NCBI RefSeq assembly: GCF_003177035.1
Contig: NZ_CP029488.1
Location: 1,550,001 to 1,614,000 of the forward strand
From: Salinisphaera sp. LB1
GTDB lineage: Bacteria > Pseudomonadota > Gammaproteobacteria > Nevskiales > Salinisphaeraceae
Reading direction: 5' to 3'
Length of the DNA: 64,000 bases
A program made the position numbers and the translations under genes. Shown here piece after piece: positions 49,501 through 57,247 of this stretch; the stretch's first letter is position 1, and the number at the start of each line of letters is the position of its first letter. The notes beneath the pieces were generated by a model. That model was given only the letters and a program-made list of their open reading frames with translations. It did not search any database and was not told the DNA's origin.

Positions 49501-50471
49501 GCGGCGTCACCGCGACCGGTGGCGGCGCCAGTGTGGGCGGTCTGGCCGCCGGCGTTGTCGTGGCACAGGCCAAAAAGAGCAGCAGCGTCGTCGCGGCAAT
49601 CGGCACCGTTACGGCAGACAGCCAGTCGGATACAGGCATCAGCCTGGACGGCTCGAATACCACCGCGGATCAGCTGTACGGCATTACGCTGCACGCCAGT
49701 GACGGCGGTGCATCCGTCGCCAGGGCGGCGGGTGTAGCGGCAGGGCTGACGGCTGCGGCCAACGCAGCGGACGCCAACAGTTCCGATGTGGCCAAAGTGA
49801 CCGCGGGTGTGGGGCATAGCGCTTCTGTTTCGGCCGGGAGCAGTGGTGTGGATGTGGAAGCTACCGATCATCCACAGACCGAAGCCGACGCATTCGGGCT
49901 GAGTATTGGCGGCTATGTGGGCCTGGGAGCGTCGGTCGCCACAGCAGCGGATTCGCCCACCGTGACTGCGATGATCGGGGACGAAGCCACGATCGAGGGC
50001 GCCGGCGCTACTGCCCTTAAAGTCGCGGCCACGAATGCGCCGCTGACTGATGAGCACGGCGCCTATGCCCATGCCGTGGGCGGTGCCGGCGGGGTGCTGT
50101 TCGGTGCCGATGCGAGCGTGGCCGCGGCCTCATCAGATGCAACGGTAGTCGCCCAAACCGGCAACGGCGTGGGGCTGCCACTGGGCGCGGTGGCAATCAG
50201 CGCAATAAACACCACCGACCAGTCGGCTTCGGCCACCGGCGTCGGCGTGGGCTTCATCGGAATCGGGGGCCACAGTATCCCATGCCAACGCAAAGACCAC
50301 GACTGCGGCGACTCTGGGCGCTTCCAACATCGGCCAAGAAACCGCTTCGGCCGGGCCACGCAGCGGCCACCTGAATGTAATGGCTGTGGGAACGGATACG
50401 GACGTCTCCGATGCCACTGCCGGCAGTGGCGGGGTGGTCGCCGGCAATGCCGCCACGTCGAACACCGCTGA
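40590..50471 (+). CDS. LktA-like filamentous exoprotein, N-terminal segment as currently read
   Basis: 3,293 codons as read; native sequence ends at about residue 3225 and the last 68 codons are out of frame. Residues 1-58 form an extended signal peptide (basic start, then LTAAILASFGVSAPAWA). The TPS domain (about 59-300) contains FNSFHRFEEADGSTVNLHLPG, LINGTLNSLKNGELGGHVFFADPHGMLVGTEGVLNVG, typical of the leukotoxin LktA N-terminus. The rest consists of repeats with the pattern T-x-A-x-I-x-x-S ... G-x-V-x-V and AAVAGSASISQVTNTTAATV-like modules, predicted to form a right-handed beta-helix. Cys is nearly absent. It would be secreted through the TpsB protein at 58135. Confidence 0.9.
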   Translation: MKRSNKIARICRTAQKKSRSGHARHMAQPVVTSVPSFRLAPLTAAILASFGVSAPAWAGPNVITPDGRTQTRLDVHGQITDINTQTVSGKDGFNSFHRFEEADGSTVNLHLPGGTDNLINLVHDRKILINGTLNSLKNGELGGHVFFADPHGMLVGTEGVLNVGTLSVSTPTQQFVDGVIGPSGIINAASVSALKAGTAPQAADATVDIKGQVNAPHGVRIHARTVDASGVILIQQQPGADTLSAGAAVNIGQTAAQPMLARSNDGGIQIIAASDVHLSGTLRADGAQTTGGSSVLVAADGDATLNGATIQADRWGSDADGGAVTVTVGHDLGLKNTDISANAGTTGDGGTITVLAGHDATVDNLQVSARGGDQGGHGGTVEVSAIHSEMLSGASFDLSAPKGTGGLLSFDPDDLTISGQVNTNGAVYTQIKAGTITVENGGVINTRMTSDSGSSAAKAAPNDVSDLSKGDSGNISLEAPIITLNSGAQLLAFASGGYTAGDISLTAEATDNQPFGLADAETAITVNGTLKGGNIDIAASSEATADYSDLKQSISDTLDQVASVTGIPTAVTDLISKVVGNGVPPPPLGVEIANANAKISIGATADIEADGHVDIEAETNTKAATSALNSLELTQNSVLAAGVFGEVTGHATATVASSANVQAGQDFSLKAINNDELEISAEASGSQSTVGLTAAIGAADINATATIDSGADISAGNVTVLAHNSNSFGVEAKVDVADGSTAGLAAALAFINTAADAEENANLGTSDNTIGSLVVDASSSTAKTEVGTETAAGNESDGSSPIDVVGSGGGDLPGFLEGKLSDYFTKADTSTAGETGQTSGSEDSSSLRLGSAVALTDSTQKATAKIGDDTTVNASGQVAVLAATTSEDVHNSAGSETTSGDGNSADLSISLAVAVGLYHNNAQALIGNDADITADHIGVGSHVELPWDLASVSDFSNVPETLSTIYDDLKQSGAPLTTGYADAESDTGDVGVSGAVNFLAVNDDATAWVGTGAQLISNAADHATWSTTVDIGPDESDPSKEIQDEFKWKAAVDIAAESLAQVITDAGNFKLLSLNGTGGEGSATSVGGGVDLVNFDNTTLAGIGSGATVTASTLAVDADATDQLITITPSAGRGSGISANVIFAMANVDDHTHASIDSSANVNADAVDVSAHQGLGAWSIAGAISQGSSAGVGVGIAVNNLKTDTAAYIADNSADAQFVGDTATTPPNIADAVLTAGTVGSGSVNTAKLTVKARTDGRSGAIAVSGAAASSSNKEGGSQGGSGGGGSGSGGSAGKLVGEKGPVFLDLTQNFLFNPDSETSGFTPENVLSSLPLLTQLFSSANKEEGQSDSGGGGSEKKPKFGLAVSGSATVNLAKLGTTADLDGATVHQSASGTASEVTVNAINNTQLISASGAGALASAKNSSSNFSAGIAGAVAYSLIENPTRALIRGSTLSNTGDVTVQALSGGSELDLGLGLSVNTSGGNSSAAVAGSASISQVTNTTAATVADSSLTGGGDVTITGYDHTDIGAGGGSLAVGGKGGVGVAVTYSDIKNVASSLLQGGSLDGYNDVSVKGLSASRIADGAATIQASSQSKSTGLEGAFVVNQITNTTKGLIQGDSSGAATLTDIGGDVTVRGAGEAPDDDLDNIIDGGTADPIVSLVDFTGAAIGGDDAKGTAIFAVAGAVGASSNNVGVSFAYNDIGDTFSAGIEHADISTSGAVAVEATDDTRIIGLGVGLSLSDGDFAGLGSATANLVNDNVTATVGDSAAVTNTTTINAASLKVVADNSAQIDTLAGSVAIATNGAAAGVAISFNEIGNQTKASITHSQVTTTGSDTATGCDSAVSANVLVQGCSSGDIESAAVAGAVGDGIALAGSFSINDIGTEDATPLADLRETYTHATVGNSTVTAHSLGVDATNSATIQTLSGGIAASAGEGSVGAAFSIDNIAANTAASLADSELDINDAVQVTADSSGKIKGISVGGSVSDGFAAAGSLTDNLIGNTTTADASGMAGIALSTKASMQSLTVKATDSATIQSLAGAVALAAGDGAVGGAAGFNAITDTTSATLEKSALDVAGTTDVRADSSGDIQTLAVAAAGSGGVALAGAATTNTIGNTISAKVSNVAVNDTSNDTTISASDDSSITSSADSAGVGADGGGGAAVAVNHIGNGVTAELSGGTYHARNVTVAADSSNPNSANSANIQTLAAGVGGGGEVGGAASVAVNVETGSVTADITGGADVTAEDNVAVTAHNRQGIDVFAGSLGIGVTAGLGFGLVVNDLQGTTSAYIDGTDTHVNALAKHSSDQLNVASGQLSHPDSLDVTQVHSRGDYAAPDLSEAAVNVTGLAVNAASQQSVATLGLSLAVSFDPEGSAALSAMIGANVLGGTTQAYIQDAQINQGDDQNRAGTDQRVSVIGSSHTYAANFVAGFAGGTGDVAAAGAVDVNAFDQSTQAYLSGVTLTSKGETGIDAEASQRAVGIAAGLAAAITGGAGTGILNLFNADTEAYVVGDSVDNATPPPDLAWVASTINAGSLSVKAKSENDANLDGGSGAFGAAGLAGTFLLGISNNTTDAYIGDENADTTLHVPGSVTVRADSVTNLSSTTLTASAGSDAIAGMAAVTVVGNHTNAYLNGVQLDQDTNDDAAHSVTVAAQETLDLSPTAGSVAVGGGGHAAGASANVIVLDSQVSAAIENSQVNAKGGAVAVTAESDKTINMTTISGALGADLGISGAAGVIVFGQGSLANNDQGDDPNDELNKGGDGTLSKLGSFGTSSPVSGDETGNTLSSSELTQVNSASQVSLLDGNGNLNQGTDGTTANITHSHVDSAGLTVQATDTNAVSNIVGNLAAGGFLGAGGAVGFTLVYDTVGATVDSDSVLNATGTVLIDAEVDNGTIADALNGLDSSQGQGGISGLPVINDGNRYAVQTIAVQGAAGGVGLGAAVAISEIDNTVQANVAGTIHGNDTNTLEIDANDKSGVTATGGGASVGGLAAGVVVAQAKKSSSVVAAIGTVTADSQSDTGISLDGSNTTADQLYGITLHASDGGASVARAAGVAAGLTAAANAADANSSDVAKVTAGVGHSASVSAGSSGVDVEATDHPQTEADAFGLSIGGYVGLGASVATAADSPTVTAMIGDEATIEGAGATALKVAATNAPLTDEHGAYAHAVGGAGGVLFGADASVAAASSDATVVAQTGNGVGLPLGAVAISAINTTDQSASATGVGVGFIGIGGHSIPCQRKDHDCGDSGRFQHRPRNRFGRATQRPPECNGCGNGYGRLRCHCRQWRGGRRQCRHVEHR
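50265..50269 (+). other. Frameshift site: G5 run in the exoprotein gene
   Basis: Upstream the frame reads GVGVGFIGIG; downstream, shifted by one base, it reads ATVSHANAKTTTAATLGASNIGQ. Removing one G from the five-G run gives a seamless junction, so the lesion is a +1 insertion exactly in a homopolymer. In the existing frame translation runs to a stop at 50471. Confidence 0.85.
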
Positions 50472-53400
50472 TAACTCTACGGTGACGGCCACCATTGCAC
50501 AGGGCAATGAGTTGGCGGCCGGCAATATCGGAGTGGATGCGGCGCATACCGACCAGTATGCAGCCACGGCCAACTCAAGCAGTGCGGGTGCGGCCAGCGC
50601 CAGCGGGGCGTTTGCAGAAAATGACGCCAGCAGCACGGTGCTGACGCAGATCGATGCGGGCAACAAGTTCTACGCCACCGGCAATATTCTGATCACTGCC
50701 GAAAATCATTTCATGGATAATAATCCGGATGCTGCCGTGACCGGCGGCAGCGGGGGCGTGCTAGCGGGTGCTGCAGCGGCCAGTAAAACCGTTCTGACCG
50801 GCAACGCCGATGTCTTGGTTGCTGATGGCGTGACGTTGGATGCCGGACTGGATCAGGCTGTCGCCGAGGCACTACTGACCCAGTATGACGGCTATTCCTA
50901 TACCAGCGGCAACGATCCGTTCGCCCGAGTTGGCAACGTGATCATCACGGCCAGCAGCATACTGCACGCCGACGACACGGTGACTATGGATGTAGGCGGC
51001 GTGTTGGGTGGCAGCGGTACTGCGTCCAGCCTCAGCGCGACCTTAAACAACAAAGTACAGCTGGGCGATTCGGATAAGCTCGTAGCCAGCGGCAACGTCG
51101 GGCTTGGCACCTTCACCCAGGGCGAGGTCACAGAGAATGCAGAGGATCATACCTACGGCGGCGGCGCCGTGGGCGATGCCAACGCCAGCACCATCGTCGG
51201 TACCGATCAGACGGTGAACCTGGCCGGCAATGACGAACTGCTGGCCTTCGGCGCCATCAACGTGACAGCCGGTTTTGACCCGGCTGGCAATATTCCGACC
51301 CTCTTAAGCATTGATTCCCTGGCCGCCTCCTACGTGCGCGGCATCATCGCCATTCCGGCCGCCAGCGCGACCACACAGGGAACCAGCAATGCGCACGTCA
51401 ATGTGGGCAACGGCAGCCAGTTGCTCGGCGGTGGCGATGTCACGCTGGGCGCCTACGAGAGCCAGCCGGCCGTGAATGCCGATGGCACGGGCCAAGGGTT
51501 CGAGGCGGGCTTCGTCCCGGTCACTAACCACGATAGTCATGCCACCTCTGCGCACTCCGGAGACGTGGCCCTCGACGGATCGGTCACTGCCGGCATTTAT
51601 GCCGACGACGAAGTCAACATCGGCGCCAACGGAAGACTGACCCACGATCACGGAGCTCCGCTGTATTACTACCAACAGAATGATTTTCAACCGCAGGACT
51701 ACATTCAAGCTCATTCCAGCGGCTTTGATGCCAACAATCCGCAGGGGGGCAATACGGACCCGACCTCTACCGAGTCCGGCCCGCTTCAGCCGCCGACAGG
51801 CGTCTCGCCTGCAGGCACGGCTGGCGAGGCGGTAAGCACTGGGGGCAGCGGCGACACATCCTCGAGCGGCAGTAACCCCACCGAGCCCTCCGCCGATAAG
51901 CTCTCGCCGCTGGATTCCCTGGCCATGACGACGACTCAGGGGCCGACCTCAGCAACCACCCTGGGCTCTCTTTACGCGGCTGGCGGTAACGTAACGGTCC
52001 ATGCCGACCAGCTCTCCGGTAGCGGCCATATCACGGCCCAAGGCGGCCCACAGATCAACGTCGAAAACGCCAGTGACGACTATCTGGTTCTGGGCGGTAT
52101 CAAGATTCCGGGTTCGGATGGCGGGCAGGTTGTCTTCACCGGGGCGGCTTCGCAGAGCAGCGATACAGCCCTGCAATTGACGCCAACTTCCGATAGCGCC
52201 AAGCCGGTCATTAATATCAACAACACCAGTGACAATGTCGTGAAAGTGCCGGGCGATCCCAGTACATTGAATCAGGGCGCGGCCATTTTCATAGGCGGCA
52301 ACGTGACCAACGATTCCGGCCAGGTGAACATCACCAACGCCAGCGGTTCCATTGGTCAGTTCGCACTCATCTCCGCCCTGCAGGTCACCGAGATTGCGCC
52401 CAACGGCGCCGTGGCCATCTACAAGCCAAACAGCGTCCTCAACGCCGGCAGTGACCCACTCGGGGTCTTTGCAAGCTGGCAGATAGATTTAGGTAACGCC
52501 AACAAGGCGGTGGACTATGTGGCCAATGCCATGTTCGGCGGCTCGTACAACAACATGCTCACCAGGAGGGCCCTGAACGACAACAATATTCTGTTTTGGG
52601 ACAAAGACCCCGACGGCAGCGGTACAACCTACACACCGTCAGGGTCGGCCTACGTCTTTCTGGGCCAGTGCGCATCCGCTGTTTCCGGGGCCGACTGCAG
52701 CGAGGGTACTGCCAAGGCTTTGAGTCCCGTGGGCGGCGCCTATAGCGGCCTGCCGCAGGGCTATGCCGGTGACGCCTACTTCCCCGAGCTGGAACAACTT
52801 GCCCTTAACGCCAGTAACAACAATGCACCGCCCAGCAACGGTGGCGACAGCGGTTCACTGATTTCTGCGGCAATTATTTCCATTACCGGTAAGGACATCA
52901 ATATTTCCGGTGAACTGGACGCGGGGCGTCCGACAGACTATCAGGTCTCTGTTAGCCCATATTTTCAGGATTATATCGATCAGTACCTAAGCGATCAGCC
53001 GGCGTCCAGCGGCATCGTGGATGTGCCGCAGAACTACATGATGGATGGCACCAGACAACAACTCTGGTCGGTCAATCAGGCCTCCATACCCGGCCTGCCG
53101 GCACAAGTGCAGTACGACGTGGCCAACAAGCGCGTCGTGGTGAACAATATCAATGCCTCGGGTGGGGGTGTCGTGGTGCTGAACGGTGGCATCGTCAATA
53201 CCACCACAATTGGGAATATCAATATAAATGACGGCTACGGCCACGTCACCGTGGACAGTAAAAGCACGCTGCCGGTGGAGGTGCGTGACATCAACACGGG
53301 CAGCAATACGTTGGGTCAGATCAAGATCACCGACACGGAAAAGACTTTTTCAGTGAACGGGAAGGATATAGCCCAGACCCACTGGTATATCGATCAGCAG

Positions 53401-56400
53401 GGAGTAGGCCTCAATGTATATGACAACTCCAACGGCGCCGCCTCCGTGGATAATGCGCATCTTGACGCCTCCTACAACAGCGCACCCGCCAATCTGGAGT
53501 ACATGCCGGAAACAGGCCTGCGCTATCAATGGACGCAACAGGTCAAACTGGCGCGGGATCTGTCCACGCTCACAACCTTTTCCCCCTGGCACTATCAGGA
53601 CGCGAACAACAACGCGACCAATACGCCGCAGTACAAGCTCACCGGCGTGACCATCACCCCCGGAAACTCGGCTGACGCGCCGGAATTCGAGGAAAGCATC
53701 ACCGGCACTGCGAGCTACGGCGTATTTTCCGGCTTAGGCAATGGTCATAATATAGCGTCCGTGGAGCACGTGATTTATCACGGCTGCGACAAGGGCACCT
53801 GCAATTACGGATTTCCGGAAACCGGCTATTACGACACCGGCAGTGGGCGGAAGATGGGTGGAGCCTTCGAGTACATCTACCCCACCCAGGCACAGTTGAA
53901 TCTGACTTCTTCGGTGAAAGCGGATTATCCGATCGGAATATCGTTCACTGGCAATGCCCAGGGGCAGGTAAATATCGCCAGCCCCAGCACGGTATTGATC
54001 GCCGGTAAGATCTATAATCCCAGCGGTCCGACCGAAATTGACGCCGGCGGCGCGATCAATGAAGGATTGCAGGGCAATATCATCTCCAACGGTCTGACCC
54101 TGAATGCGAATGACGGTATAGCCGCCGCCGACCGGCCCCTTCTGGGGTCGCTGACTGGCGGCCTGCTCAACGTAACCGCCGGTAACCAGGGTGTTTATCA
54201 GAAGTTTGCCTCTAGCGTTAACGTAGGACATATCAGCATCGGCAATGCCGCCCAGGGCTATGGCGATCTCGTGCTGCAGGCGGCCCAGTCCATCACCGCG
54301 GGTGATGCCGGTGACAACATAACCGCCGATAACATCGCGCTCGTCAGCACGTCGGGTGGTATTGGCACTGATTCCATGCCGCTGACTCTTTCGGCCCATC
54401 CCGCAATCAATGCGAACGGCAGCCCGGACGGCGGGGTGGTCAACCTGACCGGCCTGCAGGACATCAACCTGGTCGAGGATTACGGCAACCTACGTATCGG
54501 CCTGATCCAGTCGACTGCCGGAAACGTGAGCCTCGCCGCCACTCGAGGCTCCATGGTGGATGCCAGCGGCACCACCTCCGGACAGGCCCTGTCCCAGGCG
54601 CAGTTAACCAAGGTGCGCCAGGATTTGCACCTGACCAGCGATGAAAACGGCGCACAGATTGCCGAGAGCAACTCCAAGACACCTTTCGAGAACACAGTCG
54701 ACGCCAAATACAATCAGTACTGGCAGTTGTTGCAAAATGGCAGCGTCAGCAACAGCGGGGAGTATCAGCTCGGCGCGAGCAAGGTGGCTTTATACAAGCC
54801 GTTGGTCAGCGCTGCGCTGGGTTTGAACGAAGCGACGACCGCGCAGGTGCAAAGCTATGTTAATGATCAGTATCACTCACTACTGACGTTCTTTCAGAAC
54901 AACATAGATTCGAACGCGACGACCCAGCCGAATTTTAATACATACGATCCCGATTTCGCCTATCAGGCGACGAGCAGCCAGATCGATAGCCTCACCAACG
55001 GAGCCGTCTATACCCCCGGGCAGCTGGTGCAGGCAATCAACAAGCAGGCACTGGACAGCGCTGGTAATACCCCGGTGGGCACAGCAACGCCCAATGTAGT
55101 CGGTCGCAGCGTGACTTTGACCACCCAAGCAAGTATTGGCGCGCTGGGACAAACGACAGCTATTGATGCCACGGATCTCAAAAACGGCACCCTCAGCGAC
55201 GACAAGGCGGCTGCGCTGGCAGCCGCTTCAGCACCGGGCGACGTCACGCTGATCAGGGATGCCAACGGTGATGTCACGGAAATAGACGTGCAGCAAACCG
55301 AGCCGCTATTCCTTACCACCTCGGGCACCGTGAACGCCACGGCACCATCCGGCAACGGTTCCATATTCCTTCAGGACAACAGCGGCCTGACGCTGGCGAG
55401 TATCGCTGCGGGCAAGGATGTGCGCTTGATCTCTGTGGACAGCATCATCAATGGCCTGCCTGATCTCACTCAGCCGGTAATCACCGCGGGTGGCGATCTC
55501 ACCCTGCTGGCCGGTAGCGCCGGCAGCATTGGCACGCCGGCCCAGTCCGCGGGCTCGCCCCCGGTTGAGGCCGCGCCGCTGACCTATAGTATCGACGGCA
55601 CGCTCCAGGCCGCCGATGCCGGCCAGGATGTGGTGCTCAAGGCTATCGGCCACGATCTGGTTCTGGGGCGTGTAGGCGCAGGCAACAATATTTTCCTGGA
55701 CGCCCCGGACGGCGGTATTTACGGTTTCCTGGACGGGCTTTCGGTGAATGGTCAGAACATCGAACTGACCGCGCGGGACGGCGTCGGCTTCCGCAACGAC
55801 GACAGCAAGTACCTGCAAGTCCAGCTCGGCTCCGACGGCGAGCTGGATGGCACGGCCGGCGGCTCCGCGCGACTTGAGAGCCCGGATTCAGCGCATTCCC
55901 TGCAGGTCGGGCATTTCGCGGCGGACGGCGATACGCTGGATATCGTCTCCCAGGGCGACCTCACCGCGGGAACGCTGAACGCGAATCACGGCACACTGAA
56001 CGCCTCCAGCGGCGGCAAGGCGATGCTGGATACGCTATACAGCGCGGACGAAAGCACCCTGACGGCCGTTGGCGACCTCCTGCTGACGTCGGCCACAAGC
56101 GATCTCGCCAATGGCCTGGCAGTGGATGTTCAGGCGGGCGGATCCATTCTGGCCAATGGCCTCGGCAACAATGCCGCCAACATTACCGCTACTGGCGTGG
56201 GGGCCGGGATCAATCTGGCCGCGGGTACCAGCATCGGTGATCCGCTGACCGTGGATACGGCCAACATGACGGCCCAGAGCGACAGCGGCGATATCAACAT
56301 CATCGACCTGAGAGGGCTGGAGTCGTCCGATTTCAACGCCCACACGGGCTCAGACAACGTCGTCATTCACGGCGATTTCAACTTTACCCATCTGCTGGCC

Positions 56401-56622
56401 GGCCAGAATGTGACAGGAGAGGCAGACGGCGCCATAAACGGCGCGACACTGACCGCCAGCGAGGGTTCTGCGCGGCTCACCTCCGGCGACAACATGGATC
56501 TCACCACGGCTAGCACCGGCACGCGCCTGAACCTGAACGCCGGCGGCGCCATGACCCTGGGTACGGCCGATTCCGGCGCCGACCAGATCCTGACCTCGGT
56601 CAAAGACCTCACGTTTAACTAA
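50380..56622 (+). CDS. LktA-like exoprotein, middle segment
   Basis: 2,080 codons from the first ATG of this frame; true coding is open from the G5 site at 50265. It continues the repeat region (GNAATSNTADNSTVTATIAQ), then a distinct less repetitive part (about 52.0-54.0 kb, with NMLTRRALNDNNILFWDKDPDG, KGTCNYGFPETGYYDTGSGR). It then returns to beta-helix repeats of the form GNVSLAATRGSMVDASGTTSG. The segment has no signal peptide or RBS of its own, so it is not an independent gene. It ends at the TAA discussed separately. Confidence 0.85.
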   Translation: MAVGTDTDVSDATAGSGGVVAGNAATSNTADNSTVTATIAQGNELAAGNIGVDAAHTDQYAATANSSSAGAASASGAFAENDASSTVLTQIDAGNKFYATGNILITAENHFMDNNPDAAVTGGSGGVLAGAAAASKTVLTGNADVLVADGVTLDAGLDQAVAEALLTQYDGYSYTSGNDPFARVGNVIITASSILHADDTVTMDVGGVLGGSGTASSLSATLNNKVQLGDSDKLVASGNVGLGTFTQGEVTENAEDHTYGGGAVGDANASTIVGTDQTVNLAGNDELLAFGAINVTAGFDPAGNIPTLLSIDSLAASYVRGIIAIPAASATTQGTSNAHVNVGNGSQLLGGGDVTLGAYESQPAVNADGTGQGFEAGFVPVTNHDSHATSAHSGDVALDGSVTAGIYADDEVNIGANGRLTHDHGAPLYYYQQNDFQPQDYIQAHSSGFDANNPQGGNTDPTSTESGPLQPPTGVSPAGTAGEAVSTGGSGDTSSSGSNPTEPSADKLSPLDSLAMTTTQGPTSATTLGSLYAAGGNVTVHADQLSGSGHITAQGGPQINVENASDDYLVLGGIKIPGSDGGQVVFTGAASQSSDTALQLTPTSDSAKPVININNTSDNVVKVPGDPSTLNQGAAIFIGGNVTNDSGQVNITNASGSIGQFALISALQVTEIAPNGAVAIYKPNSVLNAGSDPLGVFASWQIDLGNANKAVDYVANAMFGGSYNNMLTRRALNDNNILFWDKDPDGSGTTYTPSGSAYVFLGQCASAVSGADCSEGTAKALSPVGGAYSGLPQGYAGDAYFPELEQLALNASNNNAPPSNGGDSGSLISAAIISITGKDINISGELDAGRPTDYQVSVSPYFQDYIDQYLSDQPASSGIVDVPQNYMMDGTRQQLWSVNQASIPGLPAQVQYDVANKRVVVNNINASGGGVVVLNGGIVNTTTIGNININDGYGHVTVDSKSTLPVEVRDINTGSNTLGQIKITDTEKTFSVNGKDIAQTHWYIDQQGVGLNVYDNSNGAASVDNAHLDASYNSAPANLEYMPETGLRYQWTQQVKLARDLSTLTTFSPWHYQDANNNATNTPQYKLTGVTITPGNSADAPEFEESITGTASYGVFSGLGNGHNIASVEHVIYHGCDKGTCNYGFPETGYYDTGSGRKMGGAFEYIYPTQAQLNLTSSVKADYPIGISFTGNAQGQVNIASPSTVLIAGKIYNPSGPTEIDAGGAINEGLQGNIISNGLTLNANDGIAAADRPLLGSLTGGLLNVTAGNQGVYQKFASSVNVGHISIGNAAQGYGDLVLQAAQSITAGDAGDNITADNIALVSTSGGIGTDSMPLTLSAHPAINANGSPDGGVVNLTGLQDINLVEDYGNLRIGLIQSTAGNVSLAATRGSMVDASGTTSGQALSQAQLTKVRQDLHLTSDENGAQIAESNSKTPFENTVDAKYNQYWQLLQNGSVSNSGEYQLGASKVALYKPLVSAALGLNEATTAQVQSYVNDQYHSLLTFFQNNIDSNATTQPNFNTYDPDFAYQATSSQIDSLTNGAVYTPGQLVQAINKQALDSAGNTPVGTATPNVVGRSVTLTTQASIGALGQTTAIDATDLKNGTLSDDKAAALAAASAPGDVTLIRDANGDVTEIDVQQTEPLFLTTSGTVNATAPSGNGSIFLQDNSGLTLASIAAGKDVRLISVDSIINGLPDLTQPVITAGGDLTLLAGSAGSIGTPAQSAGSPPVEAAPLTYSIDGTLQAADAGQDVVLKAIGHDLVLGRVGAGNNIFLDAPDGGIYGFLDGLSVNGQNIELTARDGVGFRNDDSKYLQVQLGSDGELDGTAGGSARLESPDSAHSLQVGHFAADGDTLDIVSQGDLTAGTLNANHGTLNASSGGKAMLDTLYSADESTLTAVGDLLLTSATSDLANGLAVDVQAGGSILANGLGNNAANITATGVGAGINLAAGTSIGDPLTVDTANMTAQSDSGDINIIDLRGLESSDFNAHTGSDNVVIHGDFNFTHLLAGQNVTGEADGAINGATLTASEGSARLTSGDNMDLTTASTGTRLNLNAGGAMTLGTADSGADQILTSVKDLTFN

Positions 56623-57247
56623 CTGACTAGCGGGGCCGACCTTACCGGCACATCGACGGCCGGGGCTATCCATGGTGGCTCCAGCGATGCCGCGGGCACC
56701 GCCACGCTGAAAGCTGCCACGGATACGGGTTTCGACAGCGTCACTGCCGGACAGGACGCCGACGTTACAGCCGGCGCGACGCTAACTGGGGCGACGCTTA
56801 CCGCCACAAGCGGCAGTGTTGACGCGAAGTCCGGTGGCGCAATGCAGCTCAAACAGGTGACCTCGGCAGCGACCCTGGGCCTGGTGTCCGGTAGCGCCAT
56901 GACCCTGGGTACCACCGATTCGGGCGGCGATCAGACGCTCGACGCAGTGAATGATCTAAAGTTCAAGCAACTCACCAGCGGCGCCGACGTGACCGGCACA
57001 TCGACCGCCGGGGGTATCCGCGGCGGTTCCATCGACGCGGCCGGCAACGTCACGTTGAACGCCTTCAAGGAGATCGTCTTCGATACGATCACGGCCGGTC
57101 AGAACGCCAACCTATTGGCGGGCACATCCTTGACGGGCGCCAAGCTAACGGCCACCCAGGGCAACATCAATGCCACAGCCGGTACCGATCTCGCCATCCA
57201 GAAGATCACCGCCGGCGGTTCCGTCGATCTGAAGGCCGGGTCGAGCC
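56551..57247 (+). repeat. 348-bp tandem direct repeat (116 residues) in the exoprotein
   Basis: AMTLGTADSGADQILTSVKDL at 56548 recurs as AMTLGTTDSGGDQTLDAVNDL at 56896, exactly 348 bp later. The following LTSGADLTGTSTAG (56623) and LTSGADVTGTSTAG (56971) keep the same spacing. The two units differ in many bases, so the duplication is not recent. Confidence 0.8.
56620..56622 (+). other. In-frame TAA stop replacing CAA (Gln) in the exoprotein repeat
   Basis: The context is TTT AAC TAA CTG ACT AGC GGG GCC GAC. The equivalent codon of the next repeat unit, 348 bp on at 56968-56970, is CAA (TTC AAG CAA CTC ACC AGC). The frame stays open and repeat-like for 491 further codons, so this is a single C-to-T transition in otherwise intact coding sequence. 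Confidence 0.88.
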
